Position numbers and translations under genes: made by a program
The notes under the pieces: model-generated
The model's input: the letters and a program-made list of their open reading frames with translations, nothing else
What the model was told of the DNA's origin: nothing
Database searches by the model: none
NCBI GenBank assembly: GCA_009760855.2
Contig: WPIO01000586.1
Span: forward strand, 1 to 22,031
Source: Cristatella mucedo
Lineage: Eukaryota; Bryozoa; Phylactolaemata; Cristatellidae
DNA length: 22,031 nt
Direction: 5' to 3'
Shown here: positions 8,721 to 18,590 of the stretch, in pieces
Layout of the letters: the number at the start of each line of letters is the position of its first letter
How positions within the stretch are numbered: position 1 is the first letter of the stretch

Positions 8721-11123
8721 ATCAAAAAAGACGGAAAAGGCAAAGCACGATGACAGTACGATTATGCACAGTGAACGTTGTGTGATACGACAAGTACATA
8801 TTTAAAAAGCTAATTTTCAGCCAAGTTGAAAAGGCTTGCGGCCAATGACGGACTTGATCACCTTGCACTGATGGTCGTCCATTGCCGTGCATAATCTTCA
8901 AATGTACGTTCAAGGTAGGTTAAATTGACTTGGTTTCAGTTTTACCTGGTTTTCAGTTGTAATTTTAACACAGTATGCTGCAATTGGCAAGAAAAGTTTG
9001 AGGTTCTCTCCGAAGCTGTCAGTCAATTTTTCATGGACTGTTATAAATTAGCGTACTTTCCTGGTCCTGTGCCGTAAATTGCCTCACATGGAACTGAGGT
9101 GAACGAGCACAATAGATGCTAATTAAGCCAGCAAGCATTACAATGTCACGTGGTCTAGGAGTTGTAGTTTCGCGAATCCAATGTTACCGATTTTCCCTGG
9201 ATTGAAGGATCGGCCCTAACTGCTGCTGTCGATTCCCGTACATCTTTGACAGTAAACGGGCAAATAAAGCTTGACTAGTCCATGGTCTCACATTGAAAGC
9301 TGTGACATGACGCATTCAACGGCAATTAAAGCTCGTGGATTGTTGCTGATTGTATCTTTAAGTCGGGCTATAACAGCAGATGGCCATGCATTGCCCGAGA
9401 TTGTACGAGCCCCAATCGGCACTAAACCATGCCATTGCTCTTTCATCTGAGTGCTTTGTAATATGCATTCAAAATTGGAGCATTAGGTAGCAGGTTTCGG
9501 TCCATCTTGCTGCTAAATGTTAGTATTGTTGATTCGCCCTCAAAAACATTGCTTTAGTTGGCCGTGCATTGCTGCCAGTTAACGAGCAAAGAAGTTTGAA
9601 AAGGCTATATGCAAGGGGATGGGACCATAGCACATATAATTGCTCGTCAATTTGCCGAGGGTTGTAGTTATGAGACTGGCCGTCACTGTCGATACCCGTT
9701 GATTGCTCGCAATTGTACGTGTTCTACTGGCTGAAAGAATGGTGTTGTAATTAAAACGAAATGCGCTTTAATGCAGTAGAACAGTTGAAGCTTGTCTTAG
9801 GGACTGTTGGATGAGTTTGGATGGATTTTTATGCATTTCCATATTTCCCGGTTTGTTGCCGTCGGTTGCTTTGCATTGCCAAAGATTGAAGGCAAAAATG
9901 GGTTAAATTTTTTGGGCGTAATGCTAAATAGTACTTGGAATGAGATTTTGGAACTTTGTACAGCCGGTTTCTCGTCGATTTTCCACGTGTAGTGGAATTC
10001 ATCCCTGCCATAGCTGTCAATTGAGGTGCATCACGTGCAGTTGGTGGGCAGAATAGCTAAAAACTCTAAGATTTAACTTTGAACATGAAGAAATGTCAAA
10101 GGCGACGACAACTTGCAATATGCCCTGCCAATATTTGGTAAATTTGCCACCAGGGATTGCAGTGGATTACTGCTTAGAGCTGATACATCAACAATAATAA
10201 CAATAATAGCACACTGGATAAAGCATCCATCGTAAAATCAATACCTTTCTTGGGCTTTTCATGTGCAGAAGATTTCCATAAGTCTCCCAAGATTTTAGGA
10301 GTGCAATCGCTTTAAATAATGTAATCGATTCTAACCAGCGTCGTTTGTAATATGCTATCGAATTTGAAGCACTGCAAAACCAATTTCGTGGCAGTTAGCA
10401 TACGGCTGTGTTACATCTTGGCAAGGGTGAGGGCCGTTGCAGGCGATTGCAATGCACTGCTGCAGAATGATACATGCAAATATAATGCAATTGTGCGAGT
10501 ATATAATAACCAAAGAGTCGAGCGGCGTGCAATTATAATTAGAGCTTCAAGTATGAGGTTTCAAATAGCTTTGCAGCAGATTGAAGGATATTGTGGTTGA
10601 TTATGGTGGACTGCTGTATGCGACCAGGCCTTGCAGTCGATTTCAGTGCAGTGCACGACAGACTGTGTGTGGAAAATGGAGCAAGGTTTTGTGTGTGCAT
10701 TTTGGAAAAAAATCTATTCTTATATGCAAACAAAGTTAGAGCTTTGCGATGACGATTTCAGAACGAATTGCAGAGTGAAATAATCGACCGAGATATTTCC
10801 TGATTTCATTTCGGGCGATAGCCTGGCTTTGGTAGAGTTTTCGGATGCACATTTGTTTATCTTGCAAGTGATTGTACACAACACGGTGATTTTATCATCC
10901 TATACAAAGTAGAGCTCTGCCAAAAATTCATCTGTAGTCGTTTCGTCGTGTATGCTGTCGATTGGAATGGATTTTATGTACTGGACCATGCTAGTGCAGT
11001 CGAGTGCAGCCCATTGCACGTGAGCGGCAGAGTGAATGCAAGTGAAATTTTGTGAGTGCATTCATAGCGGAGTATGCTGTTTAATGCGATCCAAAAGGAG
11101 CTTATTGAACCGGATTTCATTGC
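8720..11123. repeat. Diverged satellite array 2
   Basis: Cores occur near 8873, 9071, 9225, 9374, 9551, 9682, 9857, 10006, 10152, 10431, 10628, 10807 and 10990. From 9374 the spacings are about 177, 131, 175, 149, 146, 279, 197, 179 and 183, closely tracking array 1 and, from 9857, array 3. The inter-core blocks match too, for example gtgctttgtaatatgcattc at 9451 versus 2302. The array ends abruptly at about 11123 inside cattgctgctctt, where array 3 continues (16870-16885) but this copy switches to module M4c. Confidence 0.75.
10192..10262 (-). mobile_element. LINE tail scrap inside array 2
   Basis: An aataataacaataatagcaca run is followed by ggataaagcatccatcg, matching the LINE terminal block. 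It occupies the long core-to-core interval, exactly where arrays 1, 3 and 4 have their copies. It is a shared ancestral insertion of a heavily 5'-truncated element. Confidence 0.6.
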
Positions 11124-11567
11124 TGCTCTTAATTACAACTACAGCCCGTCAAAGAGCACGCATCCTTCGACTTAGTAGTGCCATAGAGACTGTATTCTGG
11201 CCGCATTGCATTTGTGCACTCTCACAAAAAACGACCAATCGCGGCGTTTAAGGGAAAGTATCTGGTTATGGCTCAAGGGCTTGAGAAGGAAAAGCCCATC
11301 GCTTAAAGTTAGCAGTACGGGCGTTCATTGAAAGTCGGGTGTAATATTGACCATAGGGCAATAAGAGACAATTTCCTATTCTTATCAGCTCCGGAGGTGT
11401 TTTACGATGCTTTCATTTACTTTATATGCGGATTATATAGCATAAGCTGACCAATCATTATTATAAAGAGTCTATATCTACGGTAACAGTATTGAGTTTC
11501 TAGCCCTACGATTTGAGGATATTTTAAAGCGATCTACTGTCCTGTCGGTTTAGGTTTGGAAGACCAT
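11124..11567. repeat. Module M4c, second copy
   Basis: This matches 20155-20588 (caaagagcacgcatccttcg; aatattgaccatagggcaat; gatctactgtcctgtcggtt). The left end is a sharp join to satellite array 2. The right end, at ggtttggaagac, is the last base of similarity before the peptide-gene locus in both copies. Confidence 0.7.
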
Positions 11568-11913
11568 TTGGCTTTCTGGAAAATCCGAACTCTCATGCTG
11601 GTTACACATGTTGCAATGTCTATTTTTACCGTTCCGAAATATCTAATTATAGTAAAAAAAACTAAAAGATGTAAAGTTGTGTAAACTTGAGTGGGAGGAG
11701 GCTTAGTATCGCAAGAGGAGCAATACTACCAGGTTTACTACATAATGAGAGAAACTTTCTAGCCGGGTATCTAATATCAAAGACCTCGAATTTGATGGAA
11801 GTGAATTGCAGCACCAGCGTCAGACGTCATATGGACATTATACGATTTAAGGCCTAAATTTATAAGGTCAATTAATCAGAGGTTGCAGCTAGCGAATGCC
11901 TTCCAACTCAATT
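11568..11913. other. Unmatched 3' flank of the peptide gene
   Basis: This has no counterpart elsewhere in the window; the other M5 copy lacks it. On the minus strand it is downstream of exon 2, so it would hold the 3' UTR and any further exon. There are pyrimidine-rich AG sites (for example the stretch complementary to 11648-11675), but no following open segment clearly looks like a mature peptide. No canonical AATAAA signal was found just downstream of the stop. Confidence 0.4.
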
Positions 11914-12162
11914 TCATGATTTCTCACGTTTCTTGTCAGCACTCGCTGTGTCGTGGGAATCCTGGCTCTCCTGAAAGTGAAACAAAGAATATAATGAAGA
12001 GAAATAATTGAAAGTACTCAGCAGAACGAATCTATGCCCACCTCATCTCTATAGCGTTATGAAGTAAAAGAAAATGGTAGGAAGGCAAAAGGTGGGTCGA
12101 CTCACCTCGGAGGCAGATACACAGATCAAGCCGATCAGGACAGCAGCGATCACGATGTTCAT
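11914..12162 (-). CDS. Small secreted peptide gene, two exons
   Basis: Exon 1 is 12162-12106 and codes MNIVIAAVLIGLICVSASE: a short N-region, a hydrophobic core IVIAAVLIGLICV and a small-residue SAS cleavage region, a textbook signal peptide. The donor is GAG|GTGAGT. A 135 bp intron (12105-11971) ends in a pyrimidine-rich tttgtttcactttcag. Exon 2 (11970-11914) continues in phase 0 as ESQDSHDTASADKKREKS and stops at TGA. The 37-residue product would enter the secretory pathway; the acidic stretch before KKR resembles a propeptide with a dibasic processing site. There are no cysteines. Exon 2 contains AAAC|GTGAGA just at KKR, a possible weak donor leading to a third exon with the true mature peptide. 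Family not recognised. The ATG context (ttgttgtattaag) is shared with a paralogue at 20609. It might instead be a truncated gene. Confidence 0.6.
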
Positions 12163-12188
12163 CTTAATACAACAAATGATCTAAAATG

Positions 12189-12860
12189 CATACGCCTGTA
12201 AGATCACCTTAAAGCGTGTTAAAATATATCGTTATAATCCCGACTCACCCTGCACACTGTCCCTAGAGAAAGGCCTTCATCGTCGCAAGACCCGGGCGCC
12301 GCGAAGCTTGCATGAAAATCAAGTATACAATGTACCTATTAAAGTCGCAAATGTCTTGTAAGGTTCGTTGCTGTCTTCGTCTATTCCCCAGCCCCTCATA
12401 TTTGAAAAACACGAGAGCGTTTCACAAAAAATCTATTTTCAGTGAGTAGCTGGCACGGTCTGTCAGCAGGATTTTGCACCAGGGATTCTTGGTATGGGGA
12501 CTGCTGGTAACCGAGAGCTTGCTCGATTTTTGTCACCCGTATGTTAACAAAGCGGTTTGGTATTCAAAGAAGGCACTCGTGCTTCGTCCGAATATAGCTA
12601 TAAATCAGAGACAGCAATTACAAAAGCACTCATTCGAGAGACGAAAGGAATCAGGAGAAGTTCCTTTAGCCAGCTACAGTGTTCAGCCTGCTCTGGATCA
12701 TAAAATACACTAGCCGCCTTGAGTAATCGTAATCCATCTTATACTGTCACGCCTACCATAATAAGCCGAACAGGTTCGATAAAGAAAGGGAATTATATTG
12801 TTGAAGTCTAATATTTTTACATGAAGAGGTCTATTAAATTGCAGCTGAAAGCCATCAAGT
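12189..12860. repeat. Module M6, full copy 2
   Basis: This aligns with 20752-21421 from the first bases (tacgcctgtaagatca versus tacgccagtaggatca) and, from about 12533, with 7354-7700. It includes the candidate 5' exon region, an aaatctattttcag block, the gggattcttggtatgggga block, and a frame of up to 79 codons (12474-12713) without an in-frame ATG near its start. The right end at about 12862 is a deletion join: the sequence passes from the M6 end directly to caataatttcgccttct-like sequence found at 8170. Confidence 0.7.
12249..12404 (-). promoter_or_regulatory. Candidate promoter and 5' untranslated exon of the peptide gene
   Basis: Upstream of the peptide gene on the minus strand there is a TATA-like AAATATGAGGGG (12404-12393). 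About 150 bases on, GTGCAGG is followed by a strong donor GTGAGTC (exon end 12249, GT at 12248-12247). An acceptor-like tgcattttag ends at 12181, 19 bases before the ATG. This would make a non-coding first exon of about 110-120 bases and a 68 bp intron. The second M6 copy keeps the donor and has a better TATA form. This is a model from splice-like signals only. Confidence 0.25.
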
Positions 12861-12861
12861 G

Positions 12862-13850
12862 ATAATAATTAATTTCGCCTTCTAAGTGTCTGCTCGCATG
12901 AAACTGATCGGTTACTAATCAAGGATCAGGCTGTACGGCAGAAGCTAATACTATCAATAATAGTCAGACAAATACACTAGATAACGCCCTCTGAGAGAAC
13001 TCAAGCTATTTCTATGCACTTCAGTTTTGCTGCAAGGGGAAATGCGATTGAATCGTGAGTGGTATCATGCTTGATAAACAACAAGACAAAATGGTTAACT
13101 GAGACATGCACAGAGTCAGCTTGCAAGTGCAGCTAGTGGCAGCAGGCACAGTGTCAGCCCACATAAGCACATAAAGGATGAATCACAGAGATCCACTCAA
13201 TGCTGACCTACATAGGCGTTCTTCAAGTTTTCTTAAATATGGTCAAGTCAAGGACGTTGTGATTCAAGTTGAAAGTGAGTTCCGGATTTAGGGGCATACG
13301 TACTAAATGCACGGTCTACAGTGGATTTGAGTTTTGTACGAGGTATCGGTAAACGGTTAGCTAGGTGGAACTCTGCTTACCGAAACTTAGATGAGGCGTT
13401 GAGCATGCAGCTGTATATAAAAAAAAACGGAAATGGCAAAGCAAAATGACAGTACGTTTATGCACATTGAACGTTGTGTGATACGATAAGTGCATATATA
13501 AACAGCTAATTTTCAGCCCAGTTGAAACGGATTGCTGCCGAAGACGGGCTTGATCGCCTTGCAATAATGGTCGTCCATTGCCGTGCATAATTTTCAAATG
13601 TACGTTCGAGGTAGGTTAAATGGACTTTGTTGCTCTTTTACCACGGTATGCTGCAATTGGCAAGAAAAGTTTGACGTTCTCTCAGCAGCTGTCAGTCAAT
13701 TTTTCCAGGACCTTTACGAATTGGCGTACTGACCTGGTCCTCTGCCGTAAATTGCCATGCATTGAACTGAGGTGAACGAGCACAATAGATGCTTATTAAG
13801 CGAGGAAGCATTAAAAATTCACGTGGACTAAGAGTTGTCGCTTCGCAAAT
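12862..13850 (-). mobile_element. Decayed LINE 3' end (copy L2) with start of a satellite array
   Basis: This is colinear with 8170-9165. The LINE part (12940-13400, minus strand) has a degraded tail (actatcaataatagtcag), the terminal block aacgccctctgagagaactc and the 3' UTR repeats at 13105-13165. The satellite part has cores near 13569 and 13743, 174 bases apart. It ends abruptly at about 13850 (gcaaatctaattctcc), where spacer F begins; the equivalent place in array 2 (9170) continues as satellite. A join at short shared sequence (attc/attccc) is likely. Confidence 0.6.
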
Positions 13851-14459
13851 CTAATTCTCCCAAATTCATCTGCTCTTACCGTATTCCTATTCCCTAATCC
13901 TAACGTAATCGCTGTCAGTGGCTTACAGTCTCTCACGGTTCCAAGCCTTAAATAAAATATTAGTTACCCATAACCTGACAGCCGTTCGCTGCTACCAGTG
14001 GCCGCATCTAGTTTTCGGCTGGCATTTTCGAACTAACTCACGGACTTTTCTTCAAATACGTCTCAGTGAAGGCTAATAATTGTGGTCAACCGAGGTGTTT
14101 CCGATCCGTGCTTGCAGAAGTTAGGGTGGTAGATTGTGGGTTAGAGACTAGATTTACATCAGATATAATTATCGAGTTAGATAATGCTGAAATTTAGTCG
14201 TTCGTCTTTTAGTGAAGTTAGCAAAACAGAACGTTATTTACAGACGCTGTCGTTTCTATCCTGCTGTAACTGCAGCTATTTGATTATTGATATTAAAAAC
14301 GAACAATATGATTTCACGTTTGAAGGTTTTACAGATACGACTCTATGAACTGCCATGCTGGGTGAACACCTGAAGTCTTGTAAGCTAGTTAAAGGTGGGA
14401 TTAGAAAAGGGTTCGATGTTGATACCCAAGTGAAAGGATTTATGCTCACTAATATCAAT

Positions 14460-14460
<1 letters not shown>
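13850..14460. repeat. Spacer F, copy 1
   Basis: This matches 17310-17910 (taacgtaatcgctgtcagtg; cacctgacagccgttcgc-like; attatcgagttagataatgc), about 88-90 percent by eye. It leads into the LINE tail. No gene or promoter is supported. The blocks gtaagctagttaaaggtggg and gcagctattt are conserved, but frames through them break in one copy or the other. Confidence 0.65.

Positions 14461-14494
<34 letters not shown>
14461..14494. repeat. (AAT)n microsatellite
   Basis: About eleven AAT/TAA triplets form the 3' tail of LINE copy L3. The paralogous tail at 17911-17925 has about five, so the run length has changed since duplication. Poly-Leu and poly-Asn frames over it are artefacts. Confidence 0.9.
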
Positions 14495-14497
<3 letters not shown>

Positions 14498-15455
14498 TGT
14501 ACTTGATAAAGCTCCCTCACAGATCTCTATATCTTTCTAGGCGATTTACATTTGCTGGAAAGTTAAATGCGATTGAATGGTGAGTAATATCATGGTTGAT
14601 AAACAACACCAATAAATTTTTTTGGGCTGGCATGCCCAGGGTCAGCATGTAAATGTGGTTAGTGGGAGCATACACAGTGTCAGCAGGCATAAGCACATCA
14701 AGTACGAATCACAGGGAAACAGGAAGTTCTGTCCTAAATAGGTGTGTTTTTAAGTACTTTTTAAATGTGGTCAAGTCAGAGGGAAGTACTGATGCATCTC
14801 GGGAGGGGGTTCCAGTCTTTGGGAGCCTTCGAACTAAATGCAAGGAGTCCACAGGATTCGAAGTTGGTATGAAGTATTGGTAAACTGCTGGATTCCGAAA
14901 AGCGGGTGATACGAAGCTTAATCTGGCTAGGGAGTAGATCTGAGAGATAGGCTGGAGCCAAATACTGAAATTACCTAAGAATTTGTGACAAAACGTAGGT
15001 ATGAATAGGTTAAATAGTAGTCCTTTTTTCATTGTCCCATGGTGCGGCTTTGACAGTTTGTTAGCACCTACTTTCAAAATCTCATCCCACAAGTCTGGGT
15101 GAGGCGGCAGTTACATAAATCGCTACTCTATTAGCTCGCATTTAAAAAGACGCATTTTACAGTCACAGTTACAGTAAAGTAGTGCACAGTACAGTTGACG
15201 TGCATCATTTAAAATGTTTTCCGGAGGAATTATTCTCGGTATCGTGTATGTTTTCTTCACGGTTCTCCTAGGACCTGTAAAAGTTAGTTTGCTTTATCTA
15301 GCGATTAAGTGTTAGCGAGTATTGCTTCCTCAGATAATTTCAAATCGAAGATCACTGGACGCCAGCTTGGCACAGACCGTTTACGATGCGTTCCATTTTA
15401 AACTCTGCTGGCAGATGATAGAAAGAAAGCACAATCCCTAAAACAGTTCCCACTC
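14461..15455 (-). mobile_element. LINE 3' end with decayed reverse-transcriptase C-terminus (copy L3)
   Basis: Minus-strand reading gives, in order: APAYLSDLLPSQ (about 14960-14925), a KDWNPLPRCIST block (about 14825-14790) and DLTTFKKYLKTHLFRTEL (about 14785-14735). This is the usual C-terminal end of ORF2 proteins in non-LTR retrotransposons of the CR1/L2 type (pattern: PAYLsdLl, WNsLP, FKxxLKTHLF). A one-base difference in the tacttccctctgactt stretch puts the last block out of frame here. A 3' UTR of about 220 bases with tgggctggcatgccca and the AAT tail follow. Sequence further upstream in the element (15000-15450) is shared with 18440-18885. The element is defective. Confidence 0.7.
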
Positions 15456-15460
15456 CCATG

Positions 15461-15710
15461 ATCGTTAGATAGTCACTACGAACGAAATCGCCCGGACCTC
15501 AAGATTGGTGTGGCCTCGTGCCTAACTCTTCAGTCATACCTTCGATCGTTCCTCTGCTATCTTCACTGCGGCTGCTTATGACCGTCATCGGATATATCTC
15601 CCGGTATATTGCCGTCGGTTGCTTGCATTGCCAAAGATTGAACGCAAACATGGGTTACACTTCTAGGGCGTAATGCGAAACGGTACTCGGAATGATATTT
15701 TGGAACTTTG
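15461..15710. repeat. 250 bp tract identical to 21422-21671 (module M7)
   Basis: Every base from atcgttagatagtc to tggaactttg is the same in the two copies (offset 5961). Immediately after 15710 the copies differ at about 5-8 percent, and before 15461 they are unrelated (cactcccatg versus ggcatcaagtc). The tract spans the M7-to-satellite transition. The third M7 copy (7693) is clearly diverged. Confidence 0.85.
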
Positions 15711-17205
15711 TACAGCCTATTTCTCTCTGATTTGCCATGGGTAGAGGAATTCACCCCTGCCATAGCTGTCAATTGAGGTGTGTTAAGCAGAGTTGGTGTG
15801 CATAATAGCTAAACACCTCAAAGATTTAGCTATGAAAATGCAGAAATGTCACACGCGATGACAAATTTCACTTCGCCCTGCCAATGTTTGGTGGATTTGC
15901 CACCAGTGATCGAAGTGGATTGCTGCTTCGAGCTAATCCATCAACACGAATAACAATAATAGCACACTTGATAAAGCACCCATCGTAAACTCAATATCTT
16001 ACTTGGGCTTTTCACGTGCTACAGATTTCCATAGTTCTTCCAAGATTGTAAGAGTGAAATTGCTCTAAATAATGTAGTCGATTCTAAACAGCTTCGTTTG
16101 TAACATGCTATCGAAATTAAAGCACTGCAAAACCAAATTCGTGGCAGTTTGCCTAAGGTTGTGTTACATCTTGGCATGGGTGCGGGCCAGTGCAGTCGAT
16201 TGCAATGCATTGCTGCAGAATAATATAGGTAAATATAATGAAATTGTGCGAGTATACAATAACCAAAGCGTCTAGCGGCGTGAAATCATATTAGGAGCAT
16301 AAAGTCTGAGGTTTCTGGTAGCTTTGCAGCAGATGGCAGGATATTGTGGTTGATTATGGCGGACTGCTGTATGCGACCAAACTTGCAGTCGATTGCTGTG
16401 CACTGCACGAGATACTGTGTCTGAAAAAAAGGAGCAAGCTTTTGTGCGTGCACTTTAGAGAGAATGTATTCTTATATGCAATTAAAGTTAGAGCTTCGCG
16501 GTGATGATTTCAGGACGAATCGCAGAGTGAAATAATCGACCGAGATATTTTCTGATTTAATTTTGGGCGATCGCCTGGCATTGGTAGAGTTTTCGGATGC
16601 ACATTTGCTTTTCTTGCAAGTGATTGTACCAAAAACGGTGAATTTCTTATCCAATACAAAGTAGAGCTCAGCCAAAGATTCATCAGCAGTCGTTTCGTGG
16701 TGTATGCTGTGGATTGGAACGGATTTTATGGTACTGGACCGGGCTAGTGCAGGCGATTGCAGCCCATTGCACGAGAACGGCAGAGTAAATTTAAGTGAAG
16801 TTTTGTGAGTGCATTCCTAGCGGAGTATGCTGTTTTATCCGATATAAAAGGAGCTTATTGAACCGGATTTCATTGCTGCTCTTCAGAAGGCAGTGGATTT
16901 TATTCGATCGTGATATCGGCCCGGATTTTTCAAATCTTTTTTTTTGAAAGTACTTCTTGAAAACGCATTAGTGGACTCTCACGAAACGGCCATGGTACAT
17001 TTAAGATATTGCGAAGTTTGATATTCCAAGCTTGTAGGAGGTTTTTGCAGCCGATCAGTGGTGGACATGAAAGGGTAAGCAGTGGATTGTGGCATTCTCT
17101 AGCATTACTGCTCATTGACATTAGTGAGTGTAAAAAAATTGAGATCAAATTTGATGATTGGATACAATCAAACTTGTGATGCAATATCAATCAAACCGTT
17201 CAGCT
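15600..17205. repeat. Diverged satellite array 3
   Basis: Cores lie near 15609, 15757, 15905, 16186, 16384, 16564 and 16747, with spacings of about 148, 148, 281, 198, 180 and 183, the same series as array 2 from 9857 onward. Similarity to array 2 is high (for example caagtgattgtacc and gagtttattg-type blocks). The 3' part 16860-17160 continues beyond the array 2 breakpoint and aligns with the array 1 end (gatattgcgaagttcgatat at 4112 versus gatattgcgaagtttgatat at 17004). Confidence 0.75.
15945..16016 (-). mobile_element. LINE tail scrap inside array 3
   Basis: The stretch aacaataatagcacacttgat followed by aaagcacccatcg matches the LINE terminal block and sits in the 281-base core interval, orthologous to the insertions in arrays 1, 2 and 4. 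Confidence 0.6.
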
Positions 17206-17910
17206 CGGCAGTGTTATTGTATGGTTGATCTTAGCCTAACTAGTGTGGATTGTTTGTCTTCACTTTGTCGAATCAATGACCTCCGCATGTCAAGCACTCG
17301 ACGCTTATAAGATTCCCCTAATTCAGCTACTCTTGCCCTAATCCTAATCCCAAATCCTAACGTAATCGCTGTCAGTGGCTTACAGTATCTCACGGTTCCT
17401 AGCCTTAAATAGTAGTTACCCATCACCTGACAGCCGTTCGCAGCTACCAGCGGTTGCATGTAGTTTTCGGCTGGCATTTTCGGACTTACTCACGGACTTT
17501 ACTTCACATAAGTCTCAGTGAATGCTAACAAATGTGGTCAACCAAGATGTTTCCGATTCGTACTTGATTAGGTTAGTGGTAATAGATTGTGGGTTAGAGG
17601 CTAAATTTACATTAGACATAATTATCGAGTTAGATAATGCTAAAATTCAGCTGTTCTTCTATTAGTAAAGTTAGCAAAACAGAACGTCACTTACAGATGC
17701 GGTCGCTTCTATCTTGCTGTAACTGCAGCTATTTTATGATTGCTTTTTAAAACAAACGATATGATTTCACGTTTGAAGGTTTCAAAGATACAACTATGTG
17801 AACTGCCATCCTGGGTGTACACCTGTATTCTTGTAAGCTAGTTAAAGGTGGGATTTGAAAAGGGCTCGATGTTGAGTCCCAAGTGATAAAAATAATGCAC
17901 ACTAATATCA
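17206..17910. repeat. Spacer F, copy 2
   Basis: From about 17310 this matches 13856-14460. The first 100 bases (17206-17310) join it to the array 3 end and have no second copy here. The string ccctaatcctaatcccaaat at 17336 looks telomere-like but is too short and irregular to call. The 87-codon minus-strand frame 17214-17477 is not preserved in the other copy. Confidence 0.6.
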
Positions 17911-18590
17911 ATAATAATAATAATAACAACAACGTACTTGATAAAGCTCCCTCACAGAACTCTACATCTTTCTAGGTGCTTTACATTTGCTGCAAAGGGA
18001 AATGTGATTGAATGGTGAGTAATATCATGGTTGATAAACAACACCAATAAATTTTTTTGGGCTGGCATGCCCAGGGTCAGCATGTAAATGTGGTTAGTGG
18101 GAGCATACACAGTGTCTGCAGGTATTAGCATATCAAGTACGAATGACATGGAAACAGTAAGTTCTGTCCTAAATAGGTGTGTTTTTAAGTACTTTTTAAA
18201 TGTGGTCAAGTCAGGGGAGGTTCTGATGCATCTTGGGAGGGGGTTCCAGTCTTTGGGAGCCTTCGAACTAAACGCAAGGAGTCCACAGGATGCGAAGTGG
18301 GTATGAGGTATTGGTAAACTGCAGGATTACAAAAAGCAGGTGATACGAAGCTTAATCTGGCGGGGGAGTAGATCTGAGAGATAGGCTGGAGCCAAATACT
18401 GAAGTTACATAAGGCTTTGCGACAAAACGTAGATATGAATAGGTTAAATAGTAGTCCTTTTTTAATGGTCCCATGGTGCGGCTTTGACAGTTTGTTAGCA
18501 CCTACTTTCAAAATCTCATCCCACGAGCCTGGGTGAGGCGGCAGTTATGTAAATCGCCAATACATTACCTCGCATTTAAAAAGACGCAAT
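17911..18590 (-). mobile_element. LINE 3' end, best-preserved coding remnant (copy L4)
   Basis: On the minus strand one frame (about 18262-18165) reads KDWNPLPRCIRTSPDLTTF and continues without a break as KKYLKTHLFRTEL, the C-terminal end of a CR1/L2-like ORF2 protein. Upstream, the PISQIYSPARLSFVSPAF frame is shifted relative to it. Downstream come the 3' UTR with tgggctggcatgccca at about 18058 and a terminal gagggagctttatcaagta block followed by a TTA tail (17925-17911). This clade end (gcgctttat plus TTA repeats) is typical of L2-like elements. Only the last part of ORF2 remains, and no RT catalytic motif was found. Confidence 0.7.

Noticed and set aside
14276-14540. Poly-leucine and poly-asparagine ORFs on the two strands
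   Set aside because: They are translations of the (AAT)n microsatellite at the LINE tail.
14709-15092. 127-codon minus-strand ORF as an independent gene
   Set aside because: It strings together out-of-frame pieces of a decayed LINE ORF2 C-terminus. It is reported as part of the mobile element instead.
17336-17362. Telomere-like ccctaatcctaatccc run
   Set aside because: Only about three irregular units, and the paralogue at 13885 is more degraded. No terminal context.
17214-17477. 87-codon minus-strand ORF with a basic stretch
   Set aside because: The frame is not preserved in the paralogous spacer at 13856-14000, and no family is recognisable.
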